DNA of 12,755 nt from JAGLCY01 sp965369705 (lineage in GTDB: Bacteria; Krumholzibacteriota; Krumholzibacteriia; LZORAL124-64-63), in NCBI GenBank assembly GCA_965369705.1, contig CBDURF010000103.1, forward strand, positions 1 through 12,755. The letters run 5' to 3'. The notes under the pieces are model-generated. The model had not been told where the DNA came from and ran no database searches. It saw only the letters and a program-made list of their open reading frames with translations. Position numbers and translations under genes: made by a program. Within the stretch, counting starts at the first letter, position 1, and each line of letters opens with the position of its first letter. Shown piece by piece: positions 1-6,609 of this stretch.

Positions 1-48
1 ACAACATGTTGGGGCAACGAGAGTCAAGTGCATAGCCCCATATATTTA

Positions 49-78
49 TTGTCAATAACTCAGTAAAGTAAATAAATA
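49..78 (+). promoter_or_regulatory. Weak candidate promoter
   Basis: TTGTCA at 49-54 matches five of six positions of the sigma-70 -35 box. TAAATA at 73-78 is a poor -10 match at an 18-bp spacing, in AT-rich DNA. Predicted initiation would fall inside the inverted repeat at 77-107. This is a hexamer match only. Confidence 0.25.
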
Positions 79-107
79 TGTTGTCATACAGCGCCATAGA
101 CAACATA
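77..107. repeat. 9-bp perfect inverted repeat, possible operator
   Basis: TATGTTGTC at 77-85 and GACAACATA at 99-107 are exact reverse complements separated by 13 bp, so arm centres are about two helical turns apart (22 bp). That spacing suits a dimeric regulator. The related palindrome CAACATGTTG occurs at 2-11. The position just downstream of a promoter-like -35/-10 pair fits a repressor site, but the function is inferred. Confidence 0.4.
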
Positions 108-119
108 AATGCCGTCCCC

Positions 120-142
120 AAACGCCCCCCGAGGGCGTTTTT
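120..142 (+). terminator. Intrinsic terminator-like hairpin
   Basis: AAACGCCC (120-127) pairs perfectly with GGGCGTTT (133-140) around the loop CCCGA, and T138-T142 form a short T tract. It probably ends a transcript coming from left of the window, or acts as an attenuator of a transcript started near position 85. Because the stem begins with A residues it could also work on the other strand. Confidence 0.6.
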
Positions 143-428
143 CGCAGGGATATTGTTTTTTTCGTACAAACCCGCCGGCGGGTCTTCCTGCATGGATACT
201 CAATATCCCTGCGGCCCTGAATCCGCAGCACAAGACGTCGATCTTGCCGGACACAATTTCAGAGGCACAACCAATTTTTTCATTTTAAGGTGGCTGTTTC
301 GGGAACCAAACATATACTTCTTCGGTAGGATTAATTCCCTATTCACCGGCATTGGTTGCCAAGAGGGGATCCGTTCCCTGATTTTTCCACCCGGCCAGAT
401 CCGCCGGGGTCTAGAAAGGACGATTGAA

Positions 429-932
429 ATGAAACGATTCACTTACGCAATGGTGATGGCCGTGGCCCTGGTCGTGATGGTTGCCACCTTTGCCGTGGCC
501 GGCGGGCCGGCCTGCAAGACCGCCGCCAAGCAGGCGAAAATGGGCGAGTGCTGCATCGAGTCGGCCCAGGCCGGCAAGGGCTGCTGTGGCCAGGACGCTG
601 ATGCGGTCAAGGCCGCCTACGCCAGCTACAAGGAAGGCTGCGCCGACAAGGCCGCCTGCGAAGCCGCCGTCGCCGACATGGGCAAGTGCTGCGTTGCCGC
701 CGTGGAAGCCGGCAAGGGCTGCTGCGGCAAGGAGGCCGACGTGCTGAAGGCCAACTTCGAGCAGAAGGTCGCCTACCACAAGGCCTCCGTTTCGGTGAAG
801 GCCGACATGCACAAGTGCTGCGCCGCTTCTCTGGAAGCCGGCAAGGGCTGCTGCGGCAAGGACGCCGACGCGTTGAAGGCCGACTACGACAAGAAGGTCG
901 AAACCAAGACCAAGAAGGTCGCCTCCAGCTAG
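429..932 (+). CDS. Secreted cysteine-rich protein with three CC-x9-CC repeats
   Basis: A 167-residue protein. I chose ATG 429 because AAAGGA (415-420) lies 8 nt upstream and the product then opens with a clean Sec signal peptide: basic start MKR, hydrophobic core to about residue 22, likely cleavage after AVA at 24. The mature part has 15 cysteines. Three repeat units start at residues 38, 84 and 127, each with the pattern M-G/H-x-CC, nine residues ending AGKG, then CCG, then a Lys/Ala-rich helix containing AD and K. Cys pairs are at 41/42, 52/53, 87/88, 98/99, 130/131 and 141/142; single Cys are at 29, 71 and 77. The vicinal cysteines suggest periplasmic metal binding or thiol redox chemistry, but I do not recognise the family and assign no function. 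The gene is monocistronic, with its own strong terminator. Alternatives are a metallothionein-like metal buffer or a disulfide-rich structural protein. Confidence 0.85.
   Translation: MKRFTYAMVMAVALVVMVATFAVAGGPACKTAAKQAKMGECCIESAQAGKGCCGQDADAVKAAYASYKEGCADKAACEAAVADMGKCCVAAVEAGKGCCGKEADVLKANFEQKVAYHKASVSVKADMHKCCAASLEAGKGCCGKDADALKADYDKKVETKTKKVASS
540..908 (+). repeat. Three in-frame coding repeats of the CC-x9-CC unit
   Basis: Units begin at about 540, 678 and 807, spaced 46 and then 43 codons. The best-conserved part encodes EAGKGCCGK. In units 2 and 3 a stretch of 31 nt is identical at DNA level (703-733 and 832-862), while unit 1 differs slightly (QAGKGCCGQ). This points to internal tandem duplication, with the unit 2/unit 3 copy the more recent or more strongly constrained. 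Confidence 0.8.
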
Positions 933-968
933 GGTGAGCCCGAATCGAACTCTCCTTGTGGGGGGAGT

Positions 969-1003
969 AGGCGCGGATACCGAAAGGTGTCCGCGCCTTT
1001 TTT
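969..1003 (+). terminator. Strong intrinsic terminator of the cysteine-rich gene
   Basis: A 12-bp GC-rich stem (970-981 with 986-997, one T-G wobble at 978/989) is closed by a GAAA tetraloop and followed by six T residues (998-1003). It lies 37 bp after the stop codon and separates this gene from the sigma-factor operon. Confidence 0.93.
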
Positions 1004-1102
1004 CTGAATGGGAATGTCACCACCTGCCCGCACCTGCGTATACTCGAGCGACCAGATACTCGATCAGCTGCTGATATTTGCCCGGGCATTGAGGAAAGCT
1101 CT

Positions 1103-1726
1103 TTGGATCTGAAAAGAAGATTGCGCGATGGACGCCACGGCCTGTGGCTGCGGCTGGCCAGGCTGGGCAACGAGGACGCCTTCAGACGCCTGTATGGGGA
1201 GTTGTACGATCCGGTGGCGGGTTACATCGCCTGCCGGACCAGTAACGTCCACGATGCCGAAGATCTGACCAGCGCGGTGTTCCACAAGTTTCTGGAACGT
1301 CTTGACCGGTTCGAGGCGGGCAGGGGATCGGTCATGACCTGGATCCTCGCCATGGCCCGCAACGCCGTCATCGACCACCACCGGCGGCTGGGCGCCCACG
1401 GCTCGGCGCGGGGGCAGGCCCATTCGGTGGAGGAACTGGCCGACGTGCTGGCCGCCGATCAGCGGGATCCCCTGGAATCGTTGATTCGCACCGAGGATCT
1501 GCGGCAGGTCAGACAGCTGCTGCGCCGCGAACCGGACGATGTCCGGGAGATGTTCGCCCTGCGCTTCGGCCAAGGGTTGCGGGTCAGGGAAGTGGCCGCG
1601 GTCATGAACCTGGGCGAAGCCGCGGTCAAGCAGCGTTTCGCGCGCACCTTGAGGAAGATCCGGCAGGAGTTGCTGGCGGAAGAACCGGAAAGGAAGGGAG
1701 GACCGGAATGCATGATCGCGGATTGA
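1103..1726 (+). CDS. ECF-family RNA polymerase sigma factor
   Basis: A 207-residue sigma-70 family ECF factor. Region 2 spans about residues 24-97, with the helix DAEDLTSAVFHKF (51-63) and WILAMARNAVIDHHRR (80-95). Region 4 spans about 132-192, with the helix-turn-helix RVREVAAVMNLGEAAVKQR. The regions are joined by a short variable linker, and there is no region 3, as expected for ECF factors. The start is TTG 1103, preceded by GAGGA (1091-1095) at 7-nt spacing; no in-frame ATG lies near. It binds core RNA polymerase in the cytoplasm and should redirect it to stress or envelope promoters. The 3' end overlaps the next gene by 19 nt, the usual layout of a sigma factor with its anti-sigma regulator. 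The ECF subgroup and target promoters cannot be told from this sequence. Confidence 0.92.
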   Translation: MDLKRRLRDGRHGLWLRLARLGNEDAFRRLYGELYDPVAGYIACRTSNVHDAEDLTSAVFHKFLERLDRFEAGRGSVMTWILAMARNAVIDHHRRLGAHGSARGQAHSVEELADVLAADQRDPLESLIRTEDLRQVRQLLRREPDDVREMFALRFGQGLRVREVAAVMNLGEAAVKQRFARTLRKIRQELLAEEPERKGGPECMIAD

Positions 1727-2433
1727 ACGACGACCTCGGGCGACTTCATGAACCGGATACAGCCAACAGGCCGCGGCCGGAGCACCGGCGCGAACTGGAA
1801 AGCCGCCTCGTTTCCCGGTACCGAACTGCACAATCCCGCAAACGGAGGTGGCTTGTCATGCTCAATCCCTGGAACCGCACTGGACGTTTTGCCCTTGTCG
1901 GCCTGGCCCTGATCATTCTCGGCGTCGGCGCCTGCACCACGTCGACCACGACGGAAGTCGACATGGGCAAGAAGATGACCATAGGATTTTCCGCCAAGGT
2001 CGACGTGGACATGATCTCGATCGACACCGGCCTGGCCAATTTTCTGGACACCATGCCGGGTATCGAAAACGTTTCGGTCAGCATCAGCGAGACGGTGGAC
2101 GGGCCGAAGCTCATCGAGGTCGTGGCCTGGGGTCAAGATCTGGACGGGGACGCCCTGGTCGCCGAGCTGCGCAGGCAGGTTCCCGAACTCCAGGATGCGG
2201 ACATCTCGCTCGAAACCCTGAGCGGCACCATAGAGGAGAGCCTCGCCTCCAAGCTGAAGCGGGAGATCTTCCACCTGGAGGTCGACGGAGCCACTGAAGA
2301 TGAGATCCGGACCCAGATCCTGGCGCAGCTTGCCGAGCAGGGCGTGGCCGAGGGTGACGCCGTGGTCGAGGTCCAGATGAAGGACGGCCAGACCAAGATC
2401 AAGGTCCAGGTGACCAAGGAAGTGGAGGACTGA
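1708..2433 (+). CDS. Putative membrane-anchored regulator of the ECF sigma factor (or lipoprotein, see internal start)
   Basis: A 241-residue reading from ATG 1708, with GGGAGGA (1696-1702) 5 nt upstream and a 19-nt overlap with the sigma gene, implying translational coupling. Residues 1-59 are polar and Arg-rich (HRRELESRLVSRYR around 26-39), resembling the sigma-binding tail of single-pass anti-sigma factors. One hydrophobic segment lies at about 60-76. The acidic remainder would be periplasmic and has alternating strand/helix character with no domain I recognise. The hydrophobic segment ends VGAC-TTS, a plausible lipobox with Cys76. A second, better-spaced ribosome site precedes Met51 (ATG 1858), and that start would give a 191-residue lipoprotein. 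The role as sigma regulator rests on position and topology, not on a recognised domain. Confidence 0.75.
   Translation: MHDRGLNDDLGRLHEPDTANRPRPEHRRELESRLVSRYRTAQSRKRRWLVMLNPWNRTGRFALVGLALIILGVGACTTSTTTEVDMGKKMTIGFSAKVDVDMISIDTGLANFLDTMPGIENVSVSISETVDGPKLIEVVAWGQDLDGDALVAELRRQVPELQDADISLETLSGTIEESLASKLKREIFHLEVDGATEDEIRTQILAQLAEQGVAEGDAVVEVQMKDGQTKIKVQVTKEVED
1844..1860 (+). promoter_or_regulatory. Strong internal ribosome binding site and alternative start
   Basis: GGAGGT (1844-1849) lies 8 nt before ATG 1858-1860, in frame with the sigma-regulator ORF at codon 51. This is a closer anti-SD match than most starts in the window. Translation here gives MLNPWNRTGRFALVGLALII, a lipoprotein signal peptide leading to VGAC. 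Whether one or both starts are used decides if the protein is an anti-sigma factor, a lipoprotein or both. Confidence 0.6.
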
Positions 2434-2460
2434 CGGGTTCATTTTCCCTTGGCTCGCGAA

Positions 2461-2494
2461 ACGCCCCCCCCGCCCTTGAGGTGTGGGGGGCATT
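2461..2494 (+). terminator. GC-rich hairpin after the sigma operon, weak terminator
   Basis: GCCCCCC (2463-2469) pairs with GGGGGGC (2485-2491). An inner CGCC/GGTG helix (2471-2474 with 2480-2483, one G-T wobble) closes loop CTTGA. The following CATTGCTTTA is only modestly T-rich, so termination may be partial and allow read-through into the RNase gene. Confidence 0.45.
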
Positions 2495-2553
2495 GCTTTA
2501 GAATGGGTCCGGATGGGTACATACGGAAAACCTCAAACCGGCGGGATGAAATC

Positions 2554-3954
2554 ATGCGACTGACCTTCCACGGAGCCGCCCGTACGGTAACCGGCAGCCG
2601 CCACCTCCTCGAGGCCGGCGGCCAGCGGGTCCTCATCGACTGCGGCCTGTTCCAGGGCCTGAAGAAACTGCGCCTGTTGAACTGGGAAGACCCTGGGTTC
2701 GAACCCGGCTTCCTGGATCACGTGGTACTTACCCACGCCCATATCGATCACACGGGCTACGTGCCGCGCCTGATGCAGTACGGATTCCAGGGGGGCATCC
2801 ACTGCACGCCGGCGACGGCGGAACTGGTCGAACTGATGCTCATGGATTCAGCCCACATCCAGGAGGAAGACGCGGCGTACGCCAACAAGAAGGGCTTTTC
2901 CAAGCATCGCCCCGCCGAGCCGCTGTACACCTCTATACACGCCCTGCAGGCGCTCAAGCTCCTGCAGCCCGCGAAGTTCAACAAATGGGTCAAGCTGTCG
3001 TCCCGCCTGAAGTTCCGCATGATCAATTCCGGGCATATCCTGGGCGCGGCCTTCGTGGAATTCCGTATCGCCGAGGAAATGCGGGACAGCGTCCATCCCG
3101 GCGAGATCACCGTCGTTTTCAGTGGCGACGTGGGACGTTACGACGTCCCGCTGCACAGCGATCCGGAACCCTTGCCCGACTGCGACGTGTTGATCGTGGA
3201 ATCGACCTACGGCAAGCGGCGTCACGAGACCGAACCGGTGCTGGATCAGATCCGCGAGGAGTTCAAACGCGTCATCCACAAGAGGGGCGTGGTGCTGGTG
3301 CCGAGTTTCGCGGTCGGCCGAACGCAGTTGGTGACCTTGATCCTGCGTGACCTGATGATCGGCGGCGACCTGGAAGAGATTCCCATCCATATCGACAGTC
3401 CCATGGCGATCGATGCAACAGCGATCTACTCGCGCCATCTGTATGACTGCAATCTGGATCAGGAGATCACCCTGGACGGGCGCAACCGGCTGTTCCCCTT
3501 CCAGGTCAATCTTCACCGCACGGTTCATGAATCGAAGCAGCTCAACCATATGGACGGACCGCGGGTGATCGTCGCGGCGAGCGGCATGATGACCGCCGGC
3601 CGCATCATCCACCACCTGGTGCGCCGGCTCCCCGACCACCACAATCTCATTCTGTTGACCGGATACCAGGCCGTCGGCACGCGCGGGCGGGCGTTGCAGG
3701 AGGGCGCGTCATCGTTGCGGATGCACGGTCAGAATATCGATGTGGGCGCCCACGTGGCCACCATCCGAGGCTTGAGCAGCCACGGGGACGGGGAGGAGAT
3801 CCTGCGCTGGATCGACACGGCCAAAAGAAAGCCAAGCAGGGTTTTCGTGGTGCACGGGGAGGAGGAATCGGCCGAAACGCTGGCCGGCCGGATCACCGAG
3901 CGCTTCGGCGCCCAGGTCACCGTACCGAGTCTCAAGGACAGTTTCGAAATCTGA
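2554..3954 (+). CDS. Beta-CASP metallo-beta-lactamase-fold RNase
   Basis: A 466-residue cytoplasmic zinc-dependent nuclease of the MBL-fold/beta-CASP RNA-processing family. The start is ATG 2554 because MRLTFHGAARTVTGS matches the conserved N terminus of the family. An open frame reaches 105 nt further upstream into a GC hairpin and encodes nothing family-like. Metal and catalytic motifs are complete: LIDCG with Asp29, THAHIDH with His61/His63/Asp65/His66, SGHILGA with His161, and SGDVGR with Asp192. Beta-CASP motifs follow: A in VESTYG (Glu216), B in LSSHGD (His410) and C in VHGE (His434). Between them VPSFAVGRTQ (249-258) and ASGMM are also typical. The expected reaction is hydrolysis of RNA phosphodiester bonds, as endo- or 5' exonuclease. 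It lies 120 bp after the sigma operon and ends 12 bp from the convergent kinase gene. Substrate is unknown. Confidence 0.93.
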   Translation: MRLTFHGAARTVTGSRHLLEAGGQRVLIDCGLFQGLKKLRLLNWEDPGFEPGFLDHVVLTHAHIDHTGYVPRLMQYGFQGGIHCTPATAELVELMLMDSAHIQEEDAAYANKKGFSKHRPAEPLYTSIHALQALKLLQPAKFNKWVKLSSRLKFRMINSGHILGAAFVEFRIAEEMRDSVHPGEITVVFSGDVGRYDVPLHSDPEPLPDCDVLIVESTYGKRRHETEPVLDQIREEFKRVIHKRGVVLVPSFAVGRTQLVTLILRDLMIGGDLEEIPIHIDSPMAIDATAIYSRHLYDCNLDQEITLDGRNRLFPFQVNLHRTVHESKQLNHMDGPRVIVAASGMMTAGRIIHHLVRRLPDHHNLILLTGYQAVGTRGRALQEGASSLRMHGQNIDVGAHVATIRGLSSHGDGEEILRWIDTAKRKPSRVFVVHGEEESAETLAGRITERFGAQVTVPSLKDSFEI

Positions 3955-3966
3955 TTTCCCGACAGG

Positions 3967-6366
3967 TCAGGCCACCGGCAGTGTGACCCTGAAGGTGGTT
4001 CCCCGTCCGACCGCGGTGTCGAGAATCATCAATCCGCCACCGTACTTGCGCAGGATCTTGCGTGAACGGGGCAGGCCTTCGCCGCCGCCCTGGCGAGTGC
4101 TGAAGTGGGTGTCCACGATGCGGTCGCGGTGTTCGTCGCGGATTCCACAACCGGTGTCCCGAACATCCACCATCACCATGCCGTCGGCGACGGTCCAGGT
4201 CACGGTCAGGTTCCGGTTGGAAGCGTCCTTCATGGCGCGCACGGCGTTGCCCACCAGGTTGTCCATCACGAAATCCAATTCCTTGGGATCGATGAGGCAG
4301 ATAACGGAAGGATTTACGCTGCGGATGGAGGAATCATCGCCACCGGCGGCCGCCTGGGCCAGGAAGCCCGTCTGTACGGTGACGGCGTTTTCTTCAAGAA
4401 CCAGAGAGTTGGCGCGCAGGACCCGGGTGATCGTAGCGGCCAGATCCGTGTGGAAGAATCCCGCCACTTCCCGGCGCAGATCCTTCAGGGCGTCATCGGC
4501 CTTGACCGTTTCGGCGTTCAGTTCCACGGCCACCGTTTCGAAGCATGAAACCTGGAAATCCTCCCTCTCCAAATCATCCAGTTGAAGGCCGACCTTGGCC
4601 AGGGCGCGGGCGGCATAGTCGACGTTGGCGCCCGCCAGGCCGGCCAGTCGCGCCCGGTCCAGGATGCCGGTCAGATGCGGCAGCGCGTTTTCCACACATT
4701 CGGTCCAGGTTTCCCGCAGTCGCACCTCGATGCTCGGATTGTCGCCCAGGCCGGAGGTCATGGCGTTCAAATGCCAGATCAACCGGCGCAGGCATTTCAG
4801 GGGAGCGATGGCCCCGTGGTTGGACAGTTCGAGATCTTCGAGAAGATTGAGGCGCACCTCCCGCAGCACGACGGGATCGGCGCGGCGGGTGGCCCCCCTT
4901 TTTTTCCAATAGAGGAATCCCGCCATGAGGAACAGGACCACGGTCGCCAAGGCCGCGATCAAACCCTTGTTGAGCGGGGGTGGGGGCGCCTTGGAGAACA
5001 CTATTGGAAAACCAGGACCCGACTCACGCATCAACAGGTCGAGGTCGGAGGCCAACCGCCAGGGAATCATGAGTGAATGCCCACCCTTGGGATGGCCCTC
5101 GCAGCGGGCCAGAGGCCGGAATTCCCGATCCAGGATCCAGGTGGTTCCGTCCGGAGTGGAGAACACCAACTCGGGGCCTGCGGGAGGCAGGATGTCAAGG
5201 ATGCCGTTGATGAAGGGCAGCCCGGCGGTTTTCACCTCCGCGACGAGCTGCAGTTCGGGCGGAGCGAATTCGAATATCTGGACAGTCCCAATTTTGGATG
5301 CCACGGCCAAACGGGGTGAGAGGTCTTCCTGGCCGGGCACCAGGACCACGTTCCTGTACTCGCTGTCGGCGGTGCGACGAGCCAGGCTTCTGCCGTCGTG
5401 GGACCAGACCACGACCTCGCCCCAGACTTCGGGAGTGGTGTGGGTCGAGGTGATGATTTCTTCGAAACCGTCGCCGTTCAGGTCGGCGATTGTCAGGTAG
5501 CCGCCGCCGTACCAGCCGCCGAGACGGTGGGTCCACAGCAGTTCACCCTGATGGTCCAGGACAAACAGACGCGACTCATTGTCGCTGTAGCCGTTGATCT
5601 TCCTTCCACCCAGGTTGTCGGGCGCCCGGCCGAAAAAGACGACCTCCCGGTTCCCGTCCCGGTCCAGGTCGACGACCTTGCAGGCGAAATCGAGGGGATT
5701 GGGACCGGTCACGTATCTCCACAGAATTTCCCCGGTCCAGGGATCGACCGCCAGGACGCCCCGTCCTTCGAGGTCGAAGCCGATGTTGACGCAGATAATG
5801 AGAGCCGTTCTGTCTTTTCCGTCCACGGAACATTCCAGCATGTCGATGACACGGTAGGAGCCGTCCCAGATTCCATCGGGCCTGATATCCTGTCCGCCCT
5901 GGAGGTCGAAGGACCCCTGGAGTTCTCCGGAATGGGGATCCATGATCCAAAACCGCCAGAGCGACTGGTCTTCGGTGTGCCCGGTGACCACAACCTCGGT
6001 CCGGCCGTCCCCATCCAGATCCAGGTCGCCGACCAGACTGAAGGCAGGGGGTCCTTCGCGGCAGAATTCGGGAGGCAGGTTGGTCTGGAAATAGGTGACG
6101 GAATTTCCATGGGTGTAGCCGACGGCGGAAATGTAGGCGTAGTTGGAGCGGATCCAGTCCTTGTAACCGTCGCCGTCGATGTCGAACAGGATTCCCGGCG
6201 GTCCGATCTGTCCGCTTTTCATGCGGTCCATTCTGAAGTGGGAAAACGGTTGCGCCTCATAGGCCAGATGCCCGGGATCACCGGTCAGATCCACCTCGAC
6301 AACCGCGGCGGCGAACCCACCAAAAAACCAAGGACAGATCAATAAAATGCCGAAAATTGTTTTCAT
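3967..6366 (-). CDS. Sensor histidine kinase with extracytoplasmic FG-GAP/VCBS repeats
   Basis: A 799-residue protein read from ATG 6366, which gives a signal peptide (residues 1-21, ending FAAA). The frame stays open to GTG 6444, but that start adds a charged tail and overlaps a repeat. Residues 22-466 are extracytoplasmic, with calcium-loop motifs DIDGDGYKD (62), DLDLDGDGRTE (114), DLDRDGNRE (233) and DLNGDGFEE (295), indicating an FG-GAP beta-propeller. One membrane segment lies at 468-486. The cytoplasmic part ends in a GHKL ATPase: N box MDNLVGNAVRAM (701-712), G1 VRDTGCGI (735-742) and G2 GGGEGLPRSRKILRKYGGG (760-778). No standard H box (His-Glu/Asp-x-x-Asn/Thr-Pro) is visible; His517 in LSNHGAIAPLK is the best candidate. 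No response regulator is in the window. It lies downstream of the octahaem cytochrome on the same strand, so it could sense an envelope ligand linked to respiration, but that is inference. Confidence 0.88.
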   Translation of the reverse strand: MKTIFGILLICPWFFGGFAAAVVEVDLTGDPGHLAYEAQPFSHFRMDRMKSGQIGPPGILFDIDGDGYKDWIRSNYAYISAVGYTHGNSVTYFQTNLPPEFCREGPPAFSLVGDLDLDGDGRTEVVVTGHTEDQSLWRFWIMDPHSGELQGSFDLQGGQDIRPDGIWDGSYRVIDMLECSVDGKDRTALIICVNIGFDLEGRGVLAVDPWTGEILWRYVTGPNPLDFACKVVDLDRDGNREVVFFGRAPDNLGGRKINGYSDNESRLFVLDHQGELLWTHRLGGWYGGGYLTIADLNGDGFEEIITSTHTTPEVWGEVVVWSHDGRSLARRTADSEYRNVVLVPGQEDLSPRLAVASKIGTVQIFEFAPPELQLVAEVKTAGLPFINGILDILPPAGPELVFSTPDGTTWILDREFRPLARCEGHPKGGHSLMIPWRLASDLDLLMRESGPGFPIVFSKAPPPPLNKGLIAALATVVLFLMAGFLYWKKRGATRRADPVVLREVRLNLLEDLELSNHGAIAPLKCLRRLIWHLNAMTSGLGDNPSIEVRLRETWTECVENALPHLTGILDRARLAGLAGANVDYAARALAKVGLQLDDLEREDFQVSCFETVAVELNAETVKADDALKDLRREVAGFFHTDLAATITRVLRANSLVLEENAVTVQTGFLAQAAAGGDDSSIRSVNPSVICLIDPKELDFVMDNLVGNAVRAMKDASNRNLTVTWTVADGMVMVDVRDTGCGIRDEHRDRIVDTHFSTRQGGGEGLPRSRKILRKYGGGLMILDTAVGRGTTFRVTLPVA

Positions 6367-6420
6367 ATACTTTCGTTTGAAAAAGTCCCCATCCTCAATG
6401 AACCCTCTGATTCTATCACA

Positions 6421-6609
6421 TTTTACCTTCTGAATGCTTCCCACAATGCGAATTGACGCTCGCCCTCATGGGGGTGTCTGGGCGAATCATGCTTCCAGCA
6501 TGAGCAAAGCGCCCCGGGTAACCGGGGCGCTTTGCGCTGAGCCCAGAAGCCCCCATGAGGGCAAGTATCAATCCACATTCACATCGCGGTAAGCATCCTG
6601 AAGCTCAAA
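6421..6609. repeat. Large imperfect inverted repeat including the cytochrome gene 3' end
   Basis: Arms 6445-6483 and 6541-6579 pair without gaps at 32 of 39 positions, including a perfect 13-bp block (6462-6474 with 6550-6562) and a perfect 7-bp block (6477-6483 with 6541-6547). After a 6-nt offset the similarity continues: 6421-6444 with 6586-6609, 18 of 24 positions. The right arm is the last codons, stop and trailer of the octahaem cytochrome. The left arm, read on the plus strand in the matching frame, gives FYLLNASH-NAN-stop against FELQDAYRDVNVD-stop. This looks like a decayed inverted duplication of the gene end. The interior holds two further hairpins (6487-6503 and 6504-6535), giving a three-way-junction fold. 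No target-site duplication was found. Confidence 0.75.
6504..6535 (-). terminator. Perfect 14-bp hairpin after the cytochrome gene, terminator-like
   Basis: GCAAAGCGCCCCGG (6504-6517) pairs perfectly with CCGGGGCGCTTTGC (6522-6535) around a 4-nt loop (6518-6521). A-rich and T-rich stem ends are typical of bidirectional terminators, but no T tract follows on either strand, so it may terminate weakly or mainly protect the mRNA 3' end. It lies inside the larger inverted repeat, next to a 6-bp hairpin TCATGC/GCATGA (6487-6492 with 6498-6503). Confidence 0.6.

Larger units (their letters stand above)
1..428. other. Gene-poor leader region with inverted repeats
   Basis: No convincing gene is seen here. 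An open frame runs in phase into the cysteine-rich gene from an ATG at 78, but it lacks a ribosome site and would bury the signal peptide, so I do not count it as coding. The stretch is AT-richer than the rest of the window. It holds a 6-bp stem TGGGGC/GCCCCA (10-15 with 35-40), a 9-bp inverted repeat (77-107), a terminator-like hairpin (120-142) and a perfect 14-bp palindrome ACCCGCCGGCGGGT (170-183). A TATACT hexamer at 313-318 could be a -10 box for the cysteine-rich gene, but no good -35 box lies upstream of it. Confidence 0.6.

Noticed and set aside
78..428. N-terminal extension of the cysteine-rich gene from ATG 78
   Set aside because: The extension has no ribosome site, unlike ATG 429 which is followed by a proper signal peptide. 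It also runs through a terminator hairpin and shows no coding character.
1459..2493. Minus-strand open frame (344 codons) across the sigma factor and its partner
   Set aside because: Opposes two genes with good starts, and the sigma factor is unmistakable. The product is low-complexity with no family resemblance.
2848..3642. Minus-strand open frame (264 codons) opposite the RNase
   Set aside because: Antisense of a gene carrying all beta-CASP motifs; His/Asp-rich composition is the mirror of those codons.
5398..6345. Plus-strand open frame (315 codons) opposite the kinase sensor domain
   Set aside because: Antisense of well-defined FG-GAP repeats; no domain, signal or ribosome site of its own.
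6445..6579. Integron attC site or MITE at the large inverted repeat
   Set aside because: No GTTRRRY/RYYYAAC core sites and no integrase are seen. No target-site duplication flanks the arms, and one arm is coding sequence of the cytochrome gene.
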